Positions 1 through 7,414 of a stretch of DNA of 64,000 bases are shown piece by piece. The position numbers were made by a program, and so were the translations under genes. The DNA is from Acidobacteriota bacterium. GTDB lineage: Bacteria > Acidobacteriota > Terriglobia > Terriglobales > Acidobacteriaceae. How positions within the stretch are numbered: the stretch's first letter is position 1; the number at the start of each line of letters is the position of its first letter. The notes beneath the pieces were generated by a model, which was given only the letters and a program-made list of their open reading frames with translations, was not told the DNA's origin and searched no databases. The stretch spans positions 31,970-95,969 of the forward strand of contig JAJYUB010000007.1 in assembly GCA_021792795.1 (NCBI GenBank), written 5' to 3'.

Positions 1-360
1 GCAGTAAATCTGGCCTGTGATTTGTCTTGTGCATCGAACCGAACACCGCCATCATAGCAGCCTGCGCGGCCATCCAGACGCTTGAGTTTTTGCTGACAAT
101 GAGTCGCGCGCGGATGTCGCGATATATATGAGCATAAAGGGACGCGGGTTGCCAGCAATTGGCTTCGGCAATTCTGGCAAAAAGTGAAAGTATGCGGCAA
201 GGAACGCCGGGCGTGGTGGTTGCCACGGCACGGGATCGGCGATCCGGCCCTTGTGGATTGTATTGTCGGGATCAGGAATGAAGGATACCTCGCAGCATAA
301 CTTTTTCCGCTAAAAATCCAACATATCTGCATCCCCATTGCGATAAGTCGCATCAATTAA
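1..360. other. Region upstream of dnaK, no gene recognised
   Basis: No convincing gene is seen. On the minus strand one frame is open from about 310 down to position 1 (about 103 codons), with possible ATG codons at 73 and 55-50 and a GTG at 232. Its translation resembles no family I know, and it has no ribosome binding site that decides a start. It could be the 5-prime end of a gene running off the window, or chance. A lone CTTGAGT, half of an HspR-type site, lies at 81-87 without a partner half. Confidence 0.3.
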
Positions 361-390
361 GTTGACAGCAAGTCACTCAACTGTGATACT
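361..390 (+). promoter_or_regulatory. dnaK promoter overlapped by a HAIR-like HspR operator
   Basis: A perfect -35 box TTGACA (362-367) is followed after 17 bases by GATACT (385-390). GTTGACA (361-367), seven bases, then ACTCAAC (375-381) gives an inverted repeat with the geometry of the HspR-associated inverted repeat, CTTGAGT-N7-ACTCAAG; the right half matches at 6 of 7 positions and the left half keeps TTGA. The dyad AGTTGA/TCAACT (360-365 and 377-382) covers the -35 box and spacer, so a bound repressor would block RNA polymerase. An HspR-like gene lies 6.5 kb downstream. The site is seen in the sequence; its regulator is inferred. Confidence 0.7.
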
Positions 391-435
391 GGAGAAGCGG
401 AACCAGGCGAAGAATCTGTCAAAAAGAGGGGCATC

Positions 436-2364
436 ATGGGCAAAATTATTGGAATTGATCTGGGAACCACCAATTCGGTTGTCGCGGTGATGGAAGGCGG
501 CGAGCCGAAGGTGATTCCGAACGAGGAAGGCGGCCGGACGACGCCATCCGTGGTGGCCTTTACCAAGAGTGGCGAGCGGCTGGTGGGGCAGGTGGCCAAG
601 CGGCAGGCAATCACCAACCCGGAGAGTACCATCTATTCGATCAAGCGCTTTATGGGACGGCGTTTCAACGAAGTGAACGACGAAATGAAGATGGTCCCCT
701 ACAAGGTGAAGCAGCAGGGAGACCACATCGTCGTCGAGGCGCAGGGGAAGGACTACACGCCGCCGGAAATCTCGGCGATGATCCTGCAGAAGCTGCGGAA
801 GGCCGCGGAAGACTATCTTGGCCAGTCGGTGACGGAAGCTGTCATCACGGTGCCAGCCTACTTCAACGATGCGCAGCGGCAGGCGACCAAGGACGCGGGC
901 AAGATTGCCGGCCTGGATGTGAAGCGGATCGTGAACGAGCCGACGGCGGCAGCGCTGGCGTATGGGCTGGACAAGAAAAAAGACGAGACCATCGTGGTCT
1001 ACGACTTTGGCGGCGGCACCTTCGACGTTTCCGTGCTGGAAGTGGGCGAAGGCGTCATCGAAGTGAAGTCGACCAACGGCGACACGCACCTTGGCGGCGA
1101 CAACATCGACCAGCGGATTGTGGAATGGCTGATCGATGAGTTCAAGAAGGACGAAAGCCTGGATCTGCGCGCCAAGGGCAATGAAATGGCGCTGCAACGG
1201 CTGAAGGATGCCGCGGAAAAGGCCAAGATTGAGCTGTCGACCACAACCGAGTCGGAGATCAATCTGCCTTTCATCACGGCGGACGCCACCGGACCGAAGC
1301 ACCTGGTGAAGAAGCTGACGCGCGCCAAGCTGGAGCAGTTGGTGGACGACCTGCTGCAGCGGTCGGTTGGGCCGTGCAAACAGGCGCTGAAAGATGCCGG
1401 CATTGACGCCGGCAAGATCGATGAAGTGGTGCTGGTGGGCGGACAAACCCGGATGCCCAAGATCCAGCAGATCGTGAAGGACCTGTTCGGCAAGGAGCCG
1501 CACAAGGGCGTCAATCCGGACGAAGTGGTCGCGATTGGGGCCGCGGTGCAGGCGGGCGTGCTGGGCGGCGAGGTGAAGGACCTGCTGCTGCTGGACGTTT
1601 CTCCGTTGACCCTGGCCATTGAAACGCTGGGCGGGGTGGCGACGCCGATGATTCCGCGCAACACGACGATTCCGACCAAAAAGACGGAAACGTTTTCGAC
1701 GGCGGCGGACAATCAAACGGAAGTGGAAGTCCACGTACTGCAGGGCGAGCGGCCGCTGGCCAGCCAGAACCGCACGCTGGGCAAGTTCAAGTTGAGCGGG
1801 ATTCCACCGGCGCAGCGCGGCATTCCGCAGGTTGAGGTGACGTTCGACATCGATGCCAACGGCATCCTGAACGTGACCGCCAAGGACATGGCGACGGGCA
1901 AGGACCAGAAGATCACGATCACGTCTTCTTCCGGCCTGAGCAAGGAAGAAGTGGAGCGCATGGCAAAAGATGCCGACGCCCACGCCGCGGAAGACAAGGC
2001 AAAGCGCGAGGAAATCGAAGCGCGGAACCAGTTGGACGGCCTGGCCTACAACATTGAAAAGATGTTGAAGGACAGCGGCGACAAAGTCCCGGCTGGGGAC
2101 AAGGGCGAAGTGGAAAGCGCGTTGGCGGAAGCCAAGAAGACGCTGGAAGGCTCGCCGAGCCCGGCGGAATTGAATGCCGCGCGGGAGAAGCTGACCGCTG
2201 CGTCGCACAAGCTGGCCGAGGCGATGTACAAGGCCAATGCCGCCGCGCCTGAGACCGCAACCGCAGCCGAAGGCGCTGCGCAAGGCGGGCAGCCGCAAGC
2301 CGAGGCGAAGAAGGACGAAGGCGTAATCGACGCGGAGTACGTCGACGTCGAAGACAAGAAATAA
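436..2364 (+). CDS. dnaK: Chaperone protein DnaK (Hsp70)
   Basis: This is a full-length Hsp70 of 642 aa that folds and protects cytoplasmic proteins in an ATP cycle driven by DnaJ and GrpE. The ATPase domain opens with [19 protein letters not shown] and has [15 protein letters not shown] and [11 protein letters not shown]; the substrate-binding domain follows from about residue 390. A glutamine/alanine-rich linker leads to the usual acidic C-terminus [15 protein letters not shown]. The start follows GAGGGG. The upstream promoter carries a HAIR-like operator, so heat-shock control by HspR is likely. No grpE lies in the window, and dnaJ is separated from dnaK by about 2.2 kb of accessory genes. 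Confidence 0.98.
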   Translation: MGKIIGIDLGTTNSVVAVMEGGEPKVIPNEEGGRTTPSVVAFTKSGERLVGQVAKRQAITNPESTIYSIKRFMGRRFNEVNDEMKMVPYKVKQQGDHIVVEAQGKDYTPPEISAMILQKLRKAAEDYLGQSVTEAVITVPAYFNDAQRQATKDAGKIAGLDVKRIVNEPTAAALAYGLDKKKDETIVVYDFGGGTFDVSVLEVGEGVIEVKSTNGDTHLGGDNIDQRIVEWLIDEFKKDESLDLRAKGNEMALQRLKDAAEKAKIELSTTTESEINLPFITADATGPKHLVKKLTRAKLEQLVDDLLQRSVGPCKQALKDAGIDAGKIDEVVLVGGQTRMPKIQQIVKDLFGKEPHKGVNPDEVVAIGAAVQAGVLGGEVKDLLLLDVSPLTLAIETLGGVATPMIPRNTTIPTKKTETFSTAADNQTEVEVHVLQGERPLASQNRTLGKFKLSGIPPAQRGIPQVEVTFDIDANGILNVTAKDMATGKDQKITITSSSGLSKEEVERMAKDADAHAAEDKAKREEIEARNQLDGLAYNIEKMLKDSGDKVPAGDKGEVESALAEAKKTLEGSPSPAELNAAREKLTAASHKLAEAMYKANAAAPETATAAEGAAQGGQPQAEAKKDEGVIDAEYVDVEDKK

Positions 2365-2423
2365 GGCCGCGCCGGATCGAGTTAGAAAACGGAATCAGGC
2401 AGGCTGTAGCGAACGTATGCAGG

Positions 2424-2485
2424 ACATGGGACAAATGTGGCCCATGTGAATGGAGGGTGTCCTCGTGAAATTGCGGGCACCCTCC
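2424..2485. other. Two hairpins after dnaK
   Basis: ACATGGG (2424-2430) pairs with CCCATGT (2441-2447), and GGAGGGTGTCC (2452-2462) pairs with GGGCACCCTCC (2475-2485) with a single G.U wobble over 11 pairs. Neither is followed by a T-run, so they look more like mRNA 3-prime stabilisers or attenuators between dnaK and the next small gene than intrinsic terminators. Confidence 0.5.
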
Positions 2486-2528
2486 ACTGCTTTATCAAGG
2501 GTTTCACAATGTTGGCGAAGGAGTGGCG

Positions 2529-2699
2529 ATGACCGATACTGTATGGCAATGCGAGCAGCTCCGCGCGGGCCAGGTGTACAGCAAGGAAGTGTTCCAGACG
2601 CGCGAAGAAGCGGAAGAGTTTGTGGCAAAGATGGCGCGGGTGGCGCCGGACATTTTCTGTCGCATCGAGCCGATCGATGTGGAGAAGGTGTGGAACTGA
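2529..2699 (+). CDS. Small protein of 56 aa, unknown function
   Basis: A short reading frame starts at ATG 2529, seven bases after GAAGGAG, a strong ribosome binding site, and ends in TGA. The 56-aa product is soluble, has a compact alternating charge pattern (QTREEAEEFVAKMARVAP) and ends EPIDVEKVWN. It looks like a folded alpha/beta mini-protein rather than random translation. It lies directly behind dnaK in the same orientation, so it may be a heat-shock co-transcript. I do not recognise a named family. Confidence 0.7.
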   Translation: MTDTVWQCEQLRAGQVYSKEVFQTREEAEEFVAKMARVAPDIFCRIEPIDVEKVWN

Positions 2700-2716
2700 C
2701 CTTACTTTTCTTGAGA

Positions 2717-2759
2717 GAGTCATTCTGACCCTGAGCCTGCCGAAGGGGAAGAATCCAGA
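2717..2759 (+). repeat. CATTCTGA/GAATCCAGA repeat, copy 1 (half unit)
   Basis: The copy opens GAGTCATTCTGA and closes GAAGAATCCAGA. It lies 30 bases upstream of the GIY-YIG gene. The copy at 3124-3164 is the same element in the opposite orientation, so the nuclease gene is bracketed by inverted copies. Confidence 0.8.
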
Positions 2760-2789
2760 CGATATTAGCTCGCGCATGATGCATTCGTT

Positions 2790-3101
2790 ATGAGACCAGG
2801 CTGGGTATACATTCTCGTTGGAAGAACAGGCACGCTGTACACGGGAGTCACCAGCGACCTGTACCGAAGGGTGCTGGAGCATCGCGAGAAAATCCGGTCT
2901 GGTTTCGCAGCGAAGTACGATTGCAATCGGTTGGTGTTTTATGAGGAATCGGGTGACATTGGACGATCCATCGATCGGGAGAAACAGATCAAGGGATGGA
3001 CGCGGGCGAAAAAGATAGCGCTGATAGAAAGTTTGAATCCGGAATGGAAGGATTTGTCTGAAGGCTGGGGAAAACCGATGGAGATTCCTGAGAGCCGATA
3101 G
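2790..3101 (+). CDS. GIY-YIG nuclease domain protein (UPF0213-like)
   Basis: This is a stand-alone single-domain GIY-YIG nuclease of 103 aa. The hallmark appears as WVYIL near residue 6 and LYTGVT near residue 17, followed by an arginine-rich helix (DLYRRVLEHR) and LVFYEE with its conserved Glu; a KQIKGWTRAKKIALIESLNPEW segment (quoted in part: KQIKGWTRAKK) completes the family. Such proteins cut DNA in repair or mobility settings, but the role of this subfamily is poorly known. It is flanked at 2717-2759 and 3124-3164 by inverted copies of a dispersed repeat, which suggests a mobile or repeat-associated role (inference). No clear Shine-Dalgarno is seen. Confidence 0.88.
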   Translation: MRPGWVYILVGRTGTLYTGVTSDLYRRVLEHREKIRSGFAAKYDCNRLVFYEESGDIGRSIDREKQIKGWTRAKKIALIESLNPEWKDLSEGWGKPMEIPESR

Positions 3102-3123
3102 GGCGATTGTGACGCTAGCTTCG

Positions 3124-3239
3124 TCTGGATTCTTCACTGCGCTACGCTTCGTTCAGAATGACTCCCTTTTTTGGGGTAATGTTATCCCAACAGAAAGAGT
3201 CATTCTGACCCTGAGCCTGTCGAAGGGGAAGAATCCAGA
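3124..3239. repeat. CATTCTGA/GAATCCAGA repeats, copies 2 and 3 (opposed)
   Basis: Positions 3124-3164 read TCTGGATTCTTC to TCAGAATGACTC, the reverse orientation. Positions 3197-3239 read GAGTCATTCTGA to GAATCCAGA and nearly duplicate copy 1 (one base differs in the interior CCTGCCGAAGG / CCTGTCGAAGG). The pair can fold into a long hairpin over a short spacer. It follows the GIY-YIG gene and precedes an AT-rich gene. Confidence 0.8.
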
Positions 3240-3274
3240 AGGTGCTTGAAATATGGAATGTTTATGAGGATTGA

Positions 3275-3877
3275 ATGAACAGTTTGCACTGTTTTCTTCA
3301 TAATTGGCTGTATCCAAACGGCGAGACGCTTGCAACATGGGTGTTAGCCGCCTTTGCATTGATCCCTCTCCTTGCATTGCTCCTAAGCATCAATGAGGGC
3401 AGGCGGGGGAAGCAGGACAAGAAGCGGGCAGATCAGTTCGAACGCTTGAAGTGGATGGACAGCCGGTTCAATTCTCCAGCAATGTTGGTTGCTCGATCTG
3501 CCCTCGGAAAAATGATGACCAAAAATCCTGACTTGTCGACCATTTTACGGATGCCAAAGGAACCCGCGTGGATGCCGATCTACTTCTTCACTCAAATTGC
3601 ACAAATGTGGAAGAAAAACCTGCTTGCGCTGGAAGATATTGCAATTGCATATGGGGACTACATAACTATCATGTGGGTTGAATTCGGCAAGTTTCTTAAG
3701 GATGACAATCTCAAAGATAAGTTCAAGTTTTTAGAGGCACTTGCGGATCGTCTGGCAAAGACAGATATCGAATTTGGCTTGAAACCTTATCCTTCTGGTT
3801 TATCGCCGGCAGATCTTGATTTCGTGAAGGCGGATTTTTGGAAACGCGAAGCGGCTTTGAACAATACAACTACATAA
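3275..3877 (+). CDS. Membrane-anchored hypothetical protein, AT-rich
   Basis: The 200-aa product has one hydrophobic segment near residues 20-40 (TWVLAAFALIPLLALLLSI) followed by a basic stretch and a cytoplasmic alpha-helical domain rich in Trp, Lys and Asp. The start is preceded by TGAGGA. The gene is visibly poorer in G and C than its neighbours, as expected of a recent arrival. It lies between repeat copies and a toxin-antitoxin pair inside the dnaK-dnaJ interval. I recognise no named domain; the layout is reminiscent of DUF4760-like phage-defence or sensor orphans, but that is a guess. Confidence 0.65.
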   Translation: MNSLHCFLHNWLYPNGETLATWVLAAFALIPLLALLLSINEGRRGKQDKKRADQFERLKWMDSRFNSPAMLVARSALGKMMTKNPDLSTILRMPKEPAWMPIYFFTQIAQMWKKNLLALEDIAIAYGDYITIMWVEFGKFLKDDNLKDKFKFLEALADRLAKTDIEFGLKPYPSGLSPADLDFVKADFWKREAALNNTTT

Positions 3878-3901
3878 CGTTCAGCGTGGTACGCTGAACG
3901 T
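3877..3901. promoter_or_regulatory. Perfect 11-bp palindrome at the higB start, candidate HigA operator
   Basis: ACGTTCAGCGT (3877-3887) and ACGCTGAACGT (3891-3901) form a perfect inverted repeat around GGT. It begins in the stop codon of the previous gene and ends exactly one base before the GTG of the toxin gene. There is no T-run, so termination is unlikely. HigA-family antitoxins bind palindromes at their own promoter, so an autoregulatory operator is the simplest reading; a hairpin limiting toxin translation is the alternative. Confidence 0.6.
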
Positions 3902-4180
3902 GTGATCCAGCATTTCAAGGACGACGAAGCGCAGAAGATTTACAACACCGGTCGAAGCAAGAAATACGGCAGCCTGGCCCGCGTGATAGCGCGCAGATTG
4001 GGCGCAATCGATTTTGCAACGTCGGTCGAGGACCTGCGTGATCCTCCTGGCAACCGACTGGAAGCCCTGAAAGGCGACCGTAAGGGGCAATACAGTATTC
4101 GAATCAACGACCGGTATCGCGTATGTTTTCGCTGGCAGGAGAAGGATGCGTGGGACGTGGAAATCGTGGATTATCACTAG
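3902..4180 (+). CDS. higB: HigB-type toxin (RelE/ParE fold mRNA endonuclease)
   Basis: The 92-aa product is a typical HigB: it opens MIQHFKDDEAQKIYNTGRS, then has the DLRDPPGNRLEALKGDRKG segment, then the core strand QYSIRINDRYRVCFRW and the terminal VEIVDYH. Family toxins cut mRNA at the ribosome; the C-terminal Arg, Tyr and His match the expected active-site region. The GTG start is chosen because it gives the canonical N-terminus and touches the palindrome; no ribosome binding site is visible. The antitoxin gene follows after 11 bases, so toxin precedes antitoxin as in other higBA loci. Confidence 0.9.
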   Translation: MIQHFKDDEAQKIYNTGRSKKYGSLARVIARRLGAIDFATSVEDLRDPPGNRLEALKGDRKGQYSIRINDRYRVCFRWQEKDAWDVEIVDYH

Positions 4181-4191
4181 GAGGTGGCGCT

Positions 4192-4542
4192 ATGCCGCGA
4201 CGGACGATCAAAGACAGATTGGTAGCTATCCATCCAGGCGAGTTTTTGCGGGAAGACTTTATGAAGCCGCTTTCCCTTTCCATGAACGCGCTGGCGCTGG
4301 CGCTGCGTGTTCCGGCCACGCGCATCTCTGAAATTGTGAATGAGCGACGGGGTATCACAACGGACACGGCAATGCGTCTGGGGATTTACTTCGGCACAAC
4401 GCCAGATTTCTGGATAAACATGCAGACCGCGTATGACATGGCCGTTGCGCACCGCGATTTGATGCCGAAGATCCATCGGGAAGTCTGTCGTAGGCCCGAT
4501 ATGGCTGACGAAGCCCCTGGCCGCATGAAACGAAGCGCATAA
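4192..4542 (+). CDS. higA: HigA-type antitoxin (XRE-family HTH)
   Basis: The 116-aa product has the family opening IHPGEFLREDFMKPLSLS, a helix-turn-helix across MNALALALRVPATRISEIVN and the signature ERRGITTDTAMRLGIYF plus FWINMQTAYD. It neutralises HigB and is expected to repress the operon through the palindrome at 3877-3901. The ATG at 4192 follows AGGAGGT, an almost perfect ribosome binding site lying just after the higB stop, so antitoxin translation should be much stronger than toxin translation. A basic tail (residues 95-116) is longer than the core family. Confidence 0.9.
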   Translation: MPRRTIKDRLVAIHPGEFLREDFMKPLSLSMNALALALRVPATRISEIVNERRGITTDTAMRLGIYFGTTPDFWINMQTAYDMAVAHRDLMPKIHREVCRRPDMADEAPGRMKRSA

Positions 4543-4570
4543 AGCTCCAAGCCTGTAAACAAGAACAGCT

Positions 4571-5791
4571 ATGGCGACACAGACAAAAGATTATTACGGC
4601 ATTCTCGGGGTGAAGAAGACGGCGTCGGCGGAGGATATTCGCAAGGCGTTTCGCAAGCTTGCGCGCAAATATCATCCCGACGTGAATCCGGGAGACAAGA
4701 AGGCCGAGGAGAAGTTCAAGGAGATGTCGGAGGCCAACGACATCCTGAGCGACCCGAAGAAGCGGAAGATCTACGACCAGCTTGGGTTTTACTCCGACAA
4801 CATCGATCCGGCGGCAGCGGAAGCGGCGGCGCAGGGCGGTTACGGGTTCCGTGGCGGGCCCGGAGCAGGGCAGCCGCGCGGAGGCGGCCCGGTAGGATTT
4901 GAAGGCTTCGATTTTTCGGATTTTGCCGGCGGCGCGCAACGCTCGGCTCCAGGGTCGCGCGGCGGCGCTGGAGGGACCACTTCGTGGGGAGGGTTCCGCG
5001 ACATCTTTTCAGGCATGTTCCACGGAGACCCGCAGGAAGCTGGCCCGCAGCCCGGCAGCGACCTGGAATATCAGGTGAATGTCGACTTCTGGACGGCGAT
5101 CCGGGGCGGGTCCTTGAAGTTGCAGATTACGCGGCAGGCGGTCTGCCCGACCTGTCATGGCGCGGCCTCGAAGGGCGGAGAAACGGTCTGTCCGGAATGC
5201 GACGGCACCGGCCAGGTGACGCAGATGGGCGGGCGGATGAAATTCAACATCCAGTGTCCTCGCTGCGGAGGCACCGGCCAGGTGCAACAAACATGCGCCA
5301 CCTGTCATGGCCAGGGAACGGTTGCACGGACGGAGACGGCGGAATTCCGCATCAAGCCGGGAACGCGCGATGGCCAGCGCATTCGCCTGGCTGGAAAAGG
5401 AAATGCCGGAACGCACGGCGGAGCCGCCGGAGATTTATATCTGATTGTTCGCGCCGGGACCAATCCCGTGTTTACGCGGAACGTGGACGACATATATGTA
5501 ACTGTACCGGTGACAATTGCGGAAGCCGCCCTGGGCGCGAAGATTGAGGTGCCGACCATCGATGGGCGCACGCAGTTGAAAATCCCCCCAGGGACGCAGA
5601 CCGGGCAAAAATTGCGCCTGCGGGAAAAAGGGGCCCCCTCCGCATCGGTGGAAGGCAAACGCGGCGACCAGATTGTCGAAGTGCAGATTGCGGTGCCGAA
5701 GGTGCAGGACGAGCGGTCGAAGGAAATTCTGCGCGAGCTGGCGCGGCTGAATCCAGAGGACCCACGGTCGGAATTATTCAGCCGGGTCTAA
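4571..5791 (+). CDS. dnaJ: Chaperone protein DnaJ (Hsp40)
   Basis: The 406-aa co-chaperone stimulates the DnaK ATPase and delivers substrates. The J domain (residues 5-72) has HPD in [16 protein letters not shown] long Gly/Phe-rich region follows (about 85-150). The zinc-finger domain has the four cysteine pairs CPTCHG, CPECDG, CPRCGG and CATCHG, and the C-terminal beta domains end the protein. Length and order are those of type I DnaJ. No own promoter or HAIR site is obvious in the 28 bases after higA, so read-through from upstream is possible. Confidence 0.96.
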   Translation: MATQTKDYYGILGVKKTASAEDIRKAFRKLARKYHPDVNPGDKKAEEKFKEMSEANDILSDPKKRKIYDQLGFYSDNIDPAAAEAAAQGGYGFRGGPGAGQPRGGGPVGFEGFDFSDFAGGAQRSAPGSRGGAGGTTSWGGFRDIFSGMFHGDPQEAGPQPGSDLEYQVNVDFWTAIRGGSLKLQITRQAVCPTCHGAASKGGETVCPECDGTGQVTQMGGRMKFNIQCPRCGGTGQVQQTCATCHGQGTVARTETAEFRIKPGTRDGQRIRLAGKGNAGTHGGAAGDLYLIVRAGTNPVFTRNVDDIYVTVPVTIAEAALGAKIEVPTIDGRTQLKIPPGTQTGQKLRLREKGAPSASVEGKRGDQIVEVQIAVPKVQDERSKEILRELARLNPEDPRSELFSRV

Positions 5792-5800
5792 TTGGCTTTG

Positions 5801-6253
5801 CTACTGGCATTCGCCGGTGCGGTGGGCCGTCGCGTGGAGATGAATGGAGGTCTGCTTTGGCTGCACCCCCTGATACGCCGTGTTGGTGGTGCTGGTCCCG
5901 TCCAGGGTGAAGCTGTTTCCGTGGTCGGAAACCGTCTCGACGACATCGGACAAAATTTCAGAATGGAGACGGTCGCCCTTGTATTCGCAACGGACGCGAA
6001 CTCGTACCAGGCCATTGGATTGGAGATGGCTTTTGGGAGTTTTGCAGGTCAGGCCGGCCTGGGCGACCTTCCAGAAGTCAATTTGTTCTTTGGCGCAGAT
6101 TTCAGTCTGGGAGGAAACCGTTCTGCCGTCGGTCTCGGTGGTCACGGAATCGATTTCCCATGCTCCAGGATGGAAATACGGGACCGGCTGCTGGGCTGGA
6201 AGAGTGAGTACGCAGAGAAGCAGCAGGGCGGACAGCACGGAAAATCTCCTCAT
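5801..6253 (-). CDS. Secreted DUF3617-family protein, copy A
   Basis: The 150-aa product starts with a signal peptide (MRRFSVLSALLLLCVLTLPAQ). The mature part has the family layout: PGAWEID strand, a cysteine-bearing QTEICAKEQ motif, another Cys (LTCK), RVRCEYKG and a final conserved Cys (GEC). The ATG at 6253 follows GAGGCGAG; an upstream ATG at 6280 lacks one. It lies tail to tail with dnaJ, 9 bases apart. A paralogue of the same design follows upstream at 6344-6820. Function unknown; such proteins are exported. Confidence 0.82.
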   Translation of the reverse strand: MRRFSVLSALLLLCVLTLPAQQPVPYFHPGAWEIDSVTTETDGRTVSSQTEICAKEQIDFWKVAQAGLTCKTPKSHLQSNGLVRVRVRCEYKGDRLHSEILSDVVETVSDHGNSFTLDGTSTTNTAYQGVQPKQTSIHLHATAHRTGECQ

Positions 6254-6343
6254 CGCTCGCCTCGAACCATAGACTAGCATGGCGCAAGGGTGGCCACTCC
6301 GCTGAAGAGGAGGGCTGCGGCAACGCGATCGCCTGGCGCGGCG

Positions 6344-6820
6344 TTACGGCTTGGCGGCGGCGGAGGAGCATGGGCCGACGCGTGTGCCCTGGCCCTTCAT
6401 CTGGATGCTCATCACCATCGGCGGCCGACCAGGCATGGCGGTGCTGGAAGTGCTTGTCCCGCTTTCCGTATACGATGTCCCATCGCTGGAGAAATGGGTC
6501 AGCATGTCAACGTGCATCTCCGTCACCACCTGCCCGCTGCCGCCTTTGCAATGGATTTGCACATGGACGCCGCCGGGAACAGGAGTGAACTGGACCGGAT
6601 CGCAGTTCTGCCCCGGACGTTTCTGGTTCCACGCGTCCTCCGGTTGGGCGGCGCACACCTGCATTTCGGTGGTCATGGGCTTGCCATTGTTCAGCACCAT
6701 GGTGAGATTGATCTTCCACTCGCCGGGCTGGAACGGAACATGCGGTTTCTGGGCCAGCGCCGCGCAGGCGCACAGTCCAACGAGAAACGAGACGGCAAAG
6801 AGGTTCGTGAAGGCTCGCAT
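6344..6820 (-). CDS. Secreted DUF3617-family protein, copy B
   Basis: This 158-aa paralogue of the neighbouring gene has a signal peptide (MRAFTNLFAVSFLVGLCACA, then ALAQ), FQPGEWKINLTMVLNNG, TEMQVCAAQPED, a second Cys in QNCD, VQIHCKGG and a last Cys in VGPC. The four cysteines line up with those of copy A. The N-terminal ATG chosen begins the signal peptide; an in-frame ATG 18 bases earlier would add six residues. It is divergent from the hspR gene, 69 bases away. Tandem duplication followed by divergence is the likely origin. Confidence 0.82.
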   Translation of the reverse strand: MRAFTNLFAVSFLVGLCACAALAQKPHVPFQPGEWKINLTMVLNNGKPMTTEMQVCAAQPEDAWNQKRPGQNCDPVQFTPVPGGVHVQIHCKGGSGQVVTEMHVDMLTHFSSDGTSYTESGTSTSSTAMPGRPPMVMSIQMKGQGTRVGPCSSAAAKP

Positions 6821-6889
6821 GGTGCGGCATTTTAGCACAAACCATGTACTGAAGTCGCATGGAATTGAGGTAAGCTACAGGAGAAGACC

Positions 6890-7300
6890 ATGGCCACCAA
6901 GCGCAAATCAAAAGGCGCGTACATGATTTCGTCGGTTGCCGAGATGTACGGCATCCATCCGCAAACGCTGCGGCTGTATGAGCGGGAGGGGCTGCTGAAG
7001 CCGTCGCGCACCGAAGGCAACACGCGCCTCTATACGGAAGAAGACCTGGAGCGGCTGGAGTTCATCCTGAATCTTGCGCGGGACCTGGGCGTGAATATCG
7101 CCGGCATCGCCATCGTGTTGCAGATGCGCGAGCGCATGGAAGAGATGAACCGTCAGATGCAGAGCTTCGTCGACTATGTGCGCACGGAGATGCTGACGCG
7201 CGTGCAGCCGGGGAGTTCGTCGTCGCAGCCCGGCCTGGTGCCGCTGCGCCGCCCGGTGATCGTCACGGTGCCTCCTCGGGAGTCGAAGAAGAGGCCGTAA
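6890..7300 (+). CDS. hspR: HspR-like MerR-family heat-shock repressor
   Basis: The 136-aa product has the winged-helix opening AYMISSVAEMYGIHPQTLRL with YEREGLLKPSRTEGNTRLY, the form seen in HspR proteins, then a helical part with ERLEFILNLARDLGVNIAGI. HspR binds HAIR sites and represses dnaK-type operons, with DnaK as co-repressor. A HAIR-like site covers the dnaK promoter of this same locus, which supports the name. The C-terminus is Ser/Pro-rich and basic. The ATG at 6890 follows GGAGAAG. Confidence 0.85.
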   Translation: MATKRKSKGAYMISSVAEMYGIHPQTLRLYEREGLLKPSRTEGNTRLYTEEDLERLEFILNLARDLGVNIAGIAIVLQMRERMEEMNRQMQSFVDYVRTEMLTRVQPGSSSSQPGLVPLRRPVIVTVPPRESKKRP

Positions 7301-7414
7301 CGAGCTGGCGGCCTGTACAGGCGGTACTGGCCTCCAACGGCACAGCCATCCACAGCAGACGCGCAAATCCTTTCCGATTCTGCGCCCAATCCTCTATCAT
7401 CTGTTCTGCCATTG

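Noticed and set aside
80..101. CTTGAGT at 81-87 as a second HAIR site
   Set aside because: The other half seven bases on reads GACAATG, not ACTCAAG, so there is no inverted partner.
1..310. Minus-strand open frame of about 103 codons at the window edge
   Set aside because: No family resemblance, no start with a ribosome binding site, and composition consistent with chance; could still be the 5-prime end of a truncated gene, so it is only noted as a region.
373..2298. Long minus-strand frame (641 codons) opposite dnaK
   Set aside because: It is an antisense shadow in a GC-rich coding region: arginine- and histidine-rich, no domain, and dnaK fills the same DNA.
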